Under the pieces are notes generated by a model. The model did not search any database and had not been told where the DNA came from. It was given only the letters and a program-made list of their open reading frames with translations. A DNA stretch of 64,000 nucleotides. It comes from Lichtheimia corymbifera B2541 (taxonomy: Eukaryota; Mucoromycota; Mucoromycetes; Mucorales; Lichtheimiaceae). This document shows positions 1 to 9,287 of this stretch, in pieces; position 1 is the stretch's first letter; each line of letters opens with the position of its first letter. Location: NCBI GenBank assembly GCA_000697475.1, contig JNEU01000740.1, positions 1-64,000 of the forward strand, written 5' to 3'. The position numbers were made by a program, and so were the translations under genes.

Positions 1-133
1 GGTATAGGGTACCTGTGGTATATTGCGCTTTGGCGCAATTTTACGCAGGTATCTTGCCTACCCCCGCTTGTGACCCTGCCAAAAATTTGGCGGGGTTGGT
101 CACAATTTTCGGTGACCTGGTGACCAACGATAA

Positions 134-596
134 TGATACTTCCCAATGAACAAACACCACCTCAACATATAGCATTACGCGTACAGCATATGTAAAAACA
201 TAAAGATGTCTGTATCTCTAAACTTAACAATGAAGCGTGGGCTCTTCAATCGAACAAAGTTGCTCGTCGGGGTGAAGCGCACCTTGGGTGCAAGTTTCAC
301 GATCAGGCTCGTCGATCCTAGATTTCGCAATGTCACCACCAGCCAAAGTGGATCGTGGGTCGACCTCTTGAATTTTTTTTTCAACTTTGGCTGGTGGTGA
401 CATTGAGTGAATCTGAGAATGGCCACGACGATCGTGAAACTTGCACCCAAGGTGCGCTTCACCCCGACGAGCAACTTTGTTCGATTGAAGACCCCGCGTT
501 TCATTGTAAAGTTTAGAGATACAGGCACCTTTATGTTTTCACTATGCTGTTGACATGATGCTATATGAAAAGTAGTCTTTGTTCATTGTAAAGCAG
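134..596. repeat. Large foldback (inverted-repeat) unit A1
   Basis: The two halves are near reverse complements: the left arm (about 134-345) pairs with the right arm (about 378-594) around a short T-rich loop near 370. The ends read CCAATGAACAAACACC and, inverted, TTTGTTCATTG. Both arms contain the same module (ATGAAGCGTGGG.TCTTCAATC, AACAAAGTTGCTCGTCGGGG), so a similar peptide can be read from either strand, which is an artefact of the palindrome rather than a gene. Related units lie at 660-925, 982-1250, 57552-58185 and 58150-58592. No transposase is visible. A non-autonomous foldback/MITE-like element is the best description. Confidence 0.8.
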
Positions 597-659
597 ATTG
601 ACCCTGATAGAGCGGAAGGTGCGCAGGGGCGTGCTTGTGTGACACAGCTCATTTTGCAT

Positions 660-925
660 GATACTTCACAATGAACAAACACCACTATCATAAGCATCAC
701 GCTTTCAGCATATGTAAAAGCGTAAACGTGAATGTATCGAGGATCGACAAGCGTGATTGTGATACATGATTGACAAGGTGCGCTCTACCACGACGAGCAA
801 TATTGTTCTATGAAAGATCCCATGTTTCATTGTAAAGTTTAGAGATAAATGTACTTATACGCTTTTACATATGCTGAAACCGTGATGCTATATGGAGAGT
901 GGCGTTTGTTCATTGTGAAGTATCA
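660..925. repeat. MITE-like unit A2 with ~65-bp terminal inverted repeats
   Basis: The left end (660-725, starting GATACTTCACAATGAAC) and the right end (860-925, ending GTTCATTGTGAAGTATC) are inverted copies of each other. The interior (about 725-860) is the reverse complement of the interior of the next unit (982-1250), so A2 and A3 are the same ~270-bp element in opposite orientation. A ~65-bp linker containing the motif GCGGAAGGTGCGCAGGGGCG or its complement separates the units. No coding capacity is visible. Confidence 0.75.
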
Positions 926-981
926 TGGAAATGAGCTGTGTTAGACAAGCACGCCCCTGTGCATCTTCCGCTCTATCAGGG

Positions 982-1250
982 TCAAGTTAGTTCACAATGA
1001 ACAAATACCACTTATCATATAGCATCATGCTTTTCATCATATGTAAAAACGAGAAAGTGCATTTATCGCTAAACTTTACAATGAAACAAGGGCTCTTTCA
1101 TAGAGCAATATTGCTCGTCGTGGTAGAGCGCACCTTGTCAATCATGTATCACGATCACGCTTGCCGATCCTCGATACAGGCACTTTTTCGTTTTTACATA
1201 TGCTGAAAGCGTGATGCTATATGACAAGTGGTGTTTGTTCATTGTGAAGT
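982..1250. repeat. MITE-like unit A3 (inverted copy of A2)
   Basis: It has the same terminal inverted repeats as A2 (CACAATGAACAAATACCAC at the left, GTTTGTTCATTGTGAAG at the right). The interior is the reverse complement of A2's. The flanking linkers (about 926-980 and 1251-1316) carry the shared CATCTTCCGCTCTATCAGGG motif in the same orientation, whereas the linker before A2 (about 597-659) is inverted. Confidence 0.75.
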
Positions 1251-1316
1251 ATCATGGAAATGAGCTGTGTTACACAACAACGCCCCTCTGCATCTTCCGC
1301 TCTATCAGGGTCCACC

Positions 1317-2080
1317 TACTTGACATGAAACAAACACCACTTGTCATATAGCATCATGGTTACAGCATATGTAAAAACACAAAGGTGTCTGTATATCGAA
1401 ATCTCTATAATGATGTGTAGAGGCTTTATGAGAACGATGTTGATCAGCATGACCGAGAGCACCTCCTCACCAAGTTTCGACGTCCCCACCAGCAATATCG
1501 GCGCGCACGGCCGCAGGCCCTATTTATGTTACCATCCATTCATCGTCTCTCCCATATTCAAGGTTTTCATAATGAACTCTGGGGTCTTTATGGAAACGAG
1601 ATTGCTCGGCGTGGTCGAAAGGGTATTGTGTGAAAGTTTCAGGTTCGAGATAGCCAATCTCAGGCTCAGGGAGCGTCCAACCTACTTTTGCCCTAAATTT
1701 GGGCCGCCCGCATTCAAAACATTCATAATGAACCATGCGGTTTTTAAATGAATGGAGTTGATCAGCATGTCCGAGAGTACCGTCTGACCAAGTTTCAAGT
1801 GCGAAATGGGGAATCCCAAGAAACTACATACTAAATGACTTTTTCATAAATCCGGCGCTTTCCCAATTTCCGCCCATCATAGTAAACCCCACATTATGCT
1901 CTCCCTTTCGAAATTTTCAAATGAAGCATGGCTTCTTTATTAATAGAAAGTTGATCAGCGTGTCCAGGAGCATATTGTGTGAAAGTTTGGGGTTGAGAGA
2001 GGCAATCTCAAGTTCATGCATTAATTTACAGTCTCAATGGATATGCCGGACTGTGCCTGACCTATTTAATTTCCAGCTCT
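1317..2080 (+). repeat. Degenerate ~160-190 bp tandem module array, copy A
   Basis: It starts with a foldback-type end (ACAAACACCACTTGTCATAT) and continues into head-to-tail degenerate modules at about 1410, 1570, 1735 and 1920. Each has the form ATGAA..(A/G)TGGGGTCTTTATGAGAACG, AAGTTGATCAGCATG.CCGAGAG, then GTGTGAAAGTTTCAGGTTCGAG. The same series in the same order is seen at 38160-39060 and 58653-59550. The short open frames here have many internal differences between copies and no recognisable domain, so I do not call a gene. Confidence 0.75.
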
Positions 2081-2092
2081 TCCACTCACAAA

Positions 2093-3133
2093 TTCATGCC
2101 TCTTTGACTTCCATTGCCCCACTCGCTTTCCGCAGCAAAGTAGTCATCTGCCGTTTTGACTAGAGCTGTTGTTATGATCTTGATAACCGATGAATTGCGT
2201 GTTATGGATTTCGCCATTAGATCCGACCCTGGTCGTAAAGAGAAGACGCCAGGAAGGCCAGTCATGGTTGACAATTAAGTAGACAATTCGGTTGACAATT
2301 CGGTTGACAAACTGGAAGTTTTGTCAACCCATTTGTCAACCCATTTGTCAACTCAGCAGCCCATTCGTCAACCCATTTGTCAACCCAGTCGTCAACTCAG
2401 CAGCCCATCCGTCAACCCATTTGTCAACCCAGTCGTCAACCCATTCGTCAACTCAGCAGCCCATCCGTCAACCCATTTGTCAACCCAGTCGTCAACCCAG
2501 TCGTCAACTCAGCAGCCCATTCGTCAACCCATTCGTCAACCCAGTCGTCAACCCATTCGTCAACTCAGCAGCCCATCCGTCAACCCATTTGTCAACCCAT
2601 TTGTCAACCCATTCGTCAACTCAGCAGCCCATTCGTCAACCCATTTGTCAACCCATTTGTCAACCCAGTCGTCAACCCATTCGTCAACTCAGCAGCCCAT
2701 TCGTCAACCCAGTCGTCAACCCATTCGTCAACCCAGTCGTCAACCCAGTCGTCAACTCAGCAGCCCATTCGTCAACCCATTTGTCAACCCAGTCGTCAAC
2801 TCAGCAGCCCATTCGTCAACCCAGTTGTCAACCCAGTTGTCAACCCATTCGTCAACTTAGCAATGTGCTGGATAAACCGTTCTTCGTGAACAAAGCTATT
2901 TGTCATAGATATGAACGGCAAGATAATATGTCACTTATTTAAGATAGTTGCGTATCATTTTTTACTCGGTGCCACTTACTCCAATTACATAATGCCACTT
3001 GCCATCCCAAACATGCGCCAGTGATATCCGAAAAAAGTGTACATTCCCCCCTTCCTCGTTCTCTTTTCCATATGTAACCGTTCTTCGAAATCGTGAGACC
3101 TTTTTGTACTACAAAAAAAAGTTCATGCCTCTT
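2093..3133. mobile_element. Candidate retroposed insertion with 12-bp direct repeats
   Basis: The 12-mer TTCATGCCTCTT occurs at 2093-2104 and at 3122-3133. Between them lie about 1.0 kb that are absent at the equivalent position of the two other repeat copies, where the shared sequence runs continuously through CTCTTCC (about 39065-39110 and 59580-59625). The inserted sequence ends in an A-run (3113-3120) one base before the second direct repeat. A flanking duplication plus a terminal A-run is the signature of target-primed retroposition (SINE/LINE-like), which is an inference. The insertion carries the 12-bp minisatellite. No reverse transcriptase is encoded. Confidence 0.55.
2321..2858 (+). 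repeat. 12-bp minisatellite (GTCAACCCATTY / GTCAACCCAGTC)
   Basis: About 540 bp are built from 12-mers GTCAACCCATTT, GTCAACCCATTC and GTCAACCCAGTC, punctuated by GTCAACTCAGCAGCCCATYC. Since 12 is a multiple of 3 and the unit has no stop, all three forward frames stay open (peptides rich in VNPFVNP, STHLSTQ or RQPICQP). That triple openness argues against coding. Just upstream (2291-2311) the units are in the opposite orientation (GTTGACAATTCG). The switch at 2302-2329 forms a perfect 10-bp hairpin, GGTTGACAAA / TTTGTCAACC, with an 8-nt loop. Confidence 0.9.
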
Positions 3134-3950
3134 CCTCCCAATGTCAACTGTTGCCACCTTCAAGTACAACTATAACTGCGAACTATTGTCCTGCTTCAAC
3201 CCATCATGTCGATCCTACAACTGCCTTGATCCGATACTCTTTAACTGAATGGCAACTGCATGGCGTGTATACCCCACTACAGCACCGGCATTCCTTGACA
3301 CTGCACATTCTCTTGCACACTCCTCTACCACAACCAATCGTAACAGCGTTCATTCCAGCAGTTGTCATTAGCAAGGCCTTGGCTCCATTGTTTCGAACAG
3401 CGTTTGTTACTCGCAGCAACTTGCCTTGTGGCCTTTTTTACGTGAACGGCAGATAGCAGTTATATAGAACCAGCTTTATTTACGTGTAGCAACTTGCTTC
3501 AATACATACGAGTTCTTTTGGATAAGGATATGAATATTGCTTTGGATAATTGGATGGAAGGAATTGGGTATATAGAACGCGTGGGAAGAGTGTATCCACT
3601 GTTAACCTGACCTTGATGCATGACTGGTGCATTGAATTCTACACGCTATTTCATCATGGCAACTACTATCATCATTCTTTTTGCAACCTGTCAAACATGT
3701 GCAACCATCATCGCTATCCAACTCTATGTCTTGGCACGCCATCACACGCATTATTCGCCACCATACATAAAGTGGTACCTGCCATACACCCATTCACCCT
3801 GTACAATACACGCCCACAAGCTCTCAATCTATCTCTTATGATTGATATTGAATTAAAGGGTTACTTTAACGAATACAATGTTCCGGTGGTCAAATTCTGT
3901 ACATAGCATAAGAGACCTTCCTTCTTCCTGAGTTGGATCTTGCCGTGTGC
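3134..3950 (+). repeat. 3' part of the dispersed repeat, copy A
   Basis: The sequence is recognisably the same as 39070-39800 and, for its first ~400 bp, 59590-60060. Shared landmarks are CTGCTTCAACCCATCATGTC, CCACAACCAATCGTAACAGC, CGTTCATTCCAGCAGTTG and TTTACGTGTAGCAACTTGC. Small ORFs occur but are not conserved as frames between copies. I see no gene. Confidence 0.7.
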
Positions 3951-4255
3951 CGCCACTCCATGGATTGTCTTATGAAAGATTTATAATATGGCAAATGTAG
4001 GATTGTGAAAGTAGACCCACTTATTGTAATTGCTGTAACAAAGGAAAAAAAAAAAAAAAAAGAGAGGAAGAGAAGGGTCTGATTGGTTCATTGTAACTGA
4101 ACAAAGACTGTACTCGAGAGGATAACTCGCCTCCTTTTTGGTTTTGTGATTTGTTCTAGTCGACACCATACATAACTCACGTTCCTTTTTTTGTGAACTG
4201 GATTTTGTAAGATAGTTACTTTATTAACATACGGCGATTGATGTTTCCAGAAAGC
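3951..4255. other. Intergenic, no gene seen
   Basis: AT-rich sequence downstream of the ligase gene, with an A17-18 homopolymer near 4044-4061. It probably contains the 3' end of the minus-strand ligase transcript. Confidence 0.5.
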
Positions 4256-6499
4256 CTAGTCGTGGTTCCCGTTGTTTGCCATTTGCCTGAGCTTCTTTCG
4301 GTCCAATTTACCATTTTTACTATCAGGCAATTCCTTTAAGAGCGTGACACTATTATCATCCAATTTCATTGTCTTGTCGGGTACACGTTCATTAACAAAT
4401 GTAATCAGTTGGATGATCTTGTCCTGGTCGAAAATAGTTCCCTTTGTAGGTACAATGAACACGTGTGGATGATCATCAGCAGAATGGGTGTTCTTCGAGG
4501 CACCAACGGCAACGCATTGCTTTACGCCGTCAAAGCAAACCTATACAATGAAAATCGTGAGCATCCAACATTTGATCATTCAGTTTAAGCAGTAATCTTT
4601 ACACAGATATCCTCCAGCTGTATTGGATAAATCTAAATCGGAAGCGTAGAACAAACGCACTGTCAGGCACAAATAAAGATAGGACGCTTTGGCATATATA
4701 CCACATACATTGTAATTCTTTGTCTTGATTGCATCCGTTTCTCGACCCAGGTTGACAAAGTGGTTTTCTTGATCAACAATGAACATGTCGCTCTATTATA
4801 TGAATGGGAAATCAGCGCGTATAAGATATAGAGCTTGTCTCATCTTCCAGCCCTGGAAGAAAGTGGTAGCTGTCATACCGTATGGTAATATCCTTCGTTG
4901 TCGAAAGCTTTGGCTGTCAAACCAGGGCGGTTGTAGTAACCCACTGCATTCATGGGACCTTTAATTAATATTTCAGCCTCCATATCCGGTGAAACTTCTA
5001 CATAAAGAAAAGGTGATTTGTCAAACATTTTTGTGGTATACGCCTACTAATATATGCACTTGTTACCTTGACCCTCTTTATCCACCATCTTGATATCAGT
5101 TGCCGATCCTGCATGTGCATACATGCCCATTTTTTCTATTTTCCATGGTCATATGTATATAATATGGAGAGGTCGATGATCTTATTAGCGACGAAGGAAT
5201 TGTAAGTAAACCTTGAATGTGCTCATATATACCGTAATAAGGCGACTTTGTACTAAAATGAGCCAAAACGACACCTGTCTCTGTGCTAGCAAAGAAATTC
5301 ACCATCGTCGCTTGCAAAGAAGCTCCTGCACGCAAAAGCGTATCTCTAGGTATTGGTTGTCCCCTGGTACAAACGAGACGCAAAGTGGAGAGATCATAGT
5401 TGTAAGCATTGGCTTCTGGTTGATAAGCAATGTCATAGAGAGTTTGCGATTTCAGGGTATAGATCAACGTGATACCAAATTCTTGCACTTTGCTCAGGAC
5501 TCGGTTCAAATTTGGAGCCCCATCTAAGAACCTCATCGCGTATAATGGTACACCAAGCCGGATGCATATAGAGCTCACGCTGAACCATGGTCCGATCCCA
5601 CACAGATAGAAAGATAGCATGCGAGGGTTGGTGTCACCAACAAGAAGAGAACGCTGAATACCGGTTTCATTCCTTATGCGAGCAGCGATAGCACGTTGAC
5701 TGTAATGTAAATAACCAGGATATTATGAGCATGGTTTTAAAGTAGCATTAAAAATAGTAATATACTTGCGTGAGATTGACTCGCTTTGGGGTGCCAGTAG
5801 TTCCGGAAGTTTGAAGTAGGAATGCAGGCGTCTCCGGATCAACCTTTGGTAAGCAATCTTCGACGTCATCTTGAATATAATCGCTTAAAAAGTGTAGTGG
5901 GATTCCTTCCAGAGACTGGTCTTTTGCGCTAATTGACAACATCGGTATATCAGGTTTGCCACTATCCCATACTGCAATGACAGTGCTTAAGGTGTCAGGA
6001 TGTACAACCACAGCTTTGGGGGATACACTCTCAAAAACGCCTTGAACCTCATCCAAGGATACTCCAGGTCTCACGATACACGCTGCACAGCCTATGTAAA
6101 AGAGTGGTATTGTTACCTTAGCTGTCGATCATAAAGGAGTGCATTTGTGGTAGCCAACCTGCAACGGCAACGCCATACATAACTGTTGGGCTCTCCACCT
6201 ATGCATGATGCGAGATCAGTGTCGGGTATCACACAATCTAATCAAGTAATACGTACATCCTCAGGAATGCAAACAACAACAACATCGCCTTCTTGTAGAT
6301 TGAAAGGTTCACGGCGTAAGGCCATTGCCAAGGATCGCACTTTTCGCTTCAATTCACCAAACGTCTGAAAATCATCAGGCTTCATGGCGTTCAAAATCAA
6401 TGGCTCATCATCCTTGACATAACGTGCGTCACTGCTTTCAAAAAGCTCCTTGTATATTATACTGGTTTGGGCATCTGGTGGAATATCAGCTGAAAGCAT
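4256..6499 (-). CDS. AMP-forming acyl/aryl-CoA ligase-like enzyme (ANL superfamily)
   Basis: A multi-exon gene for an adenylate-forming enzyme of the acyl-CoA synthetase/4-coumarate ligase/luciferase type, which activates a carboxylate with ATP. The N-terminal part starts MLSADIPPDAQ and has FGELKRKVRSLAMALR. The ATP-binding P-loop LLQTSGTTGTPKR ends an exon near 5770. The middle exon (about 5200-5700) has NFFASTETG, matching the aromatic/TE core motif. Further exons give GYYNRPGLT, then a GRETDAIK hinge in place of the usual GRxKDxIK. The C-terminal exon ends with PDSKNGKLDRKKLRQ, which carries the catalytic-lysine motif (PxxxxGKxxRxxLR). Introns are about 50-100 nt and I could join all exons in frame. 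No terminal SKL is present, so a peroxisomal signal is not evident. The substrate cannot be told from sequence; an NRPS-like stand-alone ligase is an alternative. Confidence 0.85.
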
Positions 6500-7115
6500 C
6501 CTTGAATATGATGAGTATGAAGAATGGGTGAGAAAAGTAGAGTGGCAAAGCATGTACCAGAGGATATGCTATATATGTAGATGGCAATGTCCAAACAATA
6601 ATGCGCGTGATCACATCTTGCTGATATAAGTGGCTGTACCCTGTATCCAGGAGTATGTATTTGCAGCAAAACGAACACGGCGACATGTATAATATATTGC
6701 CATCCATTGTTGCGAATTTTAGCTATGTAGCGCGTTTTTCGTATTCCTCTTTCAGCGAAGAAGCAGCAAGAAGATGCTTGGAATGCAACTTGTTCAAGTA
6801 TCCATCCACATTTAAACGTTACTATTTCAGCACTGTACCGCTAGTTGCTTGAGTACGCAGTTTTGTTAAGGAAACATTTGCCCCCTTCCTGGATTCACCA
6901 GCATGAAAACCACGATAGTGGATAACAACTCGAGCGCTTAGTTCCAAACAATTGAGCAGTGGATTGGGGGGGGGTACTGGTCCTTTCAGCCGAATTCATG
7001 CATGGTGATCTTAGTTGAAGCCTCCGGCTCATCATCAGTCAACATCGTGCCACGTGATCAAATTCGGTATCTCTTTCTTTCTGAAACCTCACACTCAGCA
7101 CACTCTCGCTTTGCC
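6500..7115. promoter_or_regulatory. Divergent promoter between ligase and SMU1 genes
   Basis: About 0.6 kb between two divergent start codons. It contains an E-box CACGTGATC at 7051-7059, 57 bp before the SMU1 start, and a pyrimidine-rich tract (about 7070-7112) typical of a fungal 5' leader. No further gene is seen. Confidence 0.45.
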
Positions 7116-9122
7116 ATGTCCACCTCCAACAATGTCGTGAATAACAACGAGTACGTTCAGCTTAGACTTCATACAGTGACCAGCGTCAAGGACAACAACC
7201 TTATGCTTTTTATTCTAGTGCAACTCGACTTATCATACAGTTTCTACGCGAGAACAACCTCACCAAGACTCTTGAAGTATTGCAGGACGAGACGGCGACT
7301 ACATTCAACACCATCGAAGACAAGGATTCCTTTATCAACGACATTGTGGAAGGCAAATGGGACGTTGTATTACGCACCCTTGGAGATATGAAGATCGCGC
7401 CAGAGCATCTCTTTGATCTCTATGAACAAGTATGACAAACCAATGGCACCTGTCAGACACTAGGACTTACCGATCGGCAGTAGATTGTTATGGATATGAT
7501 CGAGCTTAAAGAGTATAGCACGGCACGTATGCTAGTAACCAGCACAGAGCCTCTCAATGCACTTCGAGACCAACAGCCTGAGCGATATGTACGGCTAGCC
7601 GAGATGGCTGATAAGGAGATATTCATTGATGATCCCGCGATGGAAGACGAAGATATGTCCAAGATCGAACGACGACAAATGATAGCCAAAGGTACAATCA
7701 GTTTGAGTATTGTGGTATCAATATTGACAGAGTAATTGTAATAGATCTCCTCAAGCAATTTGAAATCGTTCCATCATCCCAGCTGCTAGCACTTTTGGGT
7801 CAATCCTTGAAATGGCAACAACATCAAGGCGTTATTCCACCCGATACTGCGTTTGATCTCTTCCGTGGTACTGTCCCGGTTCAAAAGGCTGAAGATGACG
7901 CTGTAGCAGCACAAATGTATAGCACAATCAAGGTAATTTACATTTTCATTTCCAAACCATGGTTGATGTTAACAGCCTAAACACAATTTTATAGTTCCCT
8001 GGCAAGAAGGCATATGCAGAAGTGGCTGTATTTTCACCAAATGGCCAATATCTCGCTACAGGAACAGCAGATGGGTTTATCGAGTTGTGGAATTATCTTA
8101 CTGGGAAATTGCGCAAGGATTTGAAATATCAAGCTGACGTAAGTTTACTTTTGTTGGATAAGCGGTAGGGATTGTACTCATTCAGAATATGTAGGATCGT
8201 TTGATGGCTATGGATAAAGCAGTGCTATGTTTGAGCTTTAGTCGGAACAGCGAGCTTTTGGTCTCTGGATCGGATGATGGCAAAATTGCGGTAAGTTTGG
8301 GTGCAATCTCGTATCCTTGACAGGCGGGATTAATCATGCAAACGGCAGGTCTGGAAGATTCAAAGTGGGCTTTGTCAAAGGCGGATATCACCAGCACATA
8401 GCCAAGGTGTCACTGCAGTATGCTTCAACAAGGATGGAACGCAAGTGTTGAGTGGCAGCTATGATCAAACTGTCAAGATCCATGGTCTCAAGTCAGGGAG
8501 AGCTCTCAAGGAATTCCGTGGACATTCTTCATTCGTCAACAGTGTCATGTTTACAGAGGATGGATCACGTGTATTAAGTGGTAGCAGCGATGGAACCGTC
8601 AAGGTAAGCATCAAAAAGAGAGGTCTGAAATGTGACAGGGCCACTAATGTGTATGTAATCTAGATTTGGGATGCAAAGACTACCTCTTGTCTTCATACTT
8701 TCACGCCTCAGTCAACAGCAGAGCAAGTCAAAGGCACTCCAAATCCTGTAGGTGCTGCAGCACTTACTAGCCACACGGTGCAGGCCATCGTTGGATTGCC
8801 GAAGAACAGTGAACAAATTCTAGTGTGCACCAAAAGCAATACCCTATATTTGATGACGATGCGTGGCAAGATGATCAAGGCTTTCACACACCAAAAGAAA
8901 GCTGGTTCTGATTTTGTGGCTGCCGGCGTGTCTCCTCAAGGTGAACTGGTGTATGGTCTTGGTGAGGATTCTACACTCTATTGTTTCCAAGTTTCAACGG
9001 GCAAATTGATCAACGAGAACAAGCTTTGTGATCATGAAGCTGTCGGCATGACATGCCATCCGCAAGCCAACGTTGTTGTCTGTCATGATGATATCGGCCA
9101 TGTATATTTCCTTCGAGCATAG
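7116..9122 (+). CDS. SMU1: SMU1-like WD40 splicing factor
   Basis: Orthologue of SMU1, a spliceosome-associated protein (LisH-CTLH-WD40) that acts with RED in pre-mRNA splicing in the nucleus. Exon 1 is only 35 nt (7116-7150, donor GTACGT). Joining it to 7219 gives [25 protein letters not shown], which places the LisH helix in frame. Then follow a CTLH region ([32 protein letters not shown]), the family signature [16 protein letters not shown] and about six WD40 repeats (for example [29 protein letters not shown]). Length is about 510 residues, as expected. All introns are short. It is convergent with the OPT transporter gene, whose stop lies 165 bp downstream. The assignment is strong because the linker motif KWQQHQG is specific to this family. 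Confidence 0.95.
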
Positions 9123-9287
9123 TCAACTTAATAAACGACGCATGGATTGAAAAATAACTTGTAGACTTTTATTGACTTTATGCGTGTGGTATAAGAGATT
9201 ATATGCAAAGTAGTACATAGGCTATGAAATGTTACATAAAAATCACAATAAAGGTATCGTTCTCAAGCGCATATCACATGGTGTGTT

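Noticed and set aside
1524..1736. Minus-strand ORF in repeat copy A
   Set aside because: It lies antisense across tandem modules, is not kept in the other copies and has no domain.
2321..2858. Possible CRISPR-like array
   Set aside because: Units are contiguous 12-mers without unique spacers, in a eukaryotic genome.
2292..2942. Three overlapping forward ORFs of 170-216 codons
   Set aside because: They are the three frames of one stop-free 12-mer minisatellite and have no domain; openness in all frames shows it is a repeat effect.
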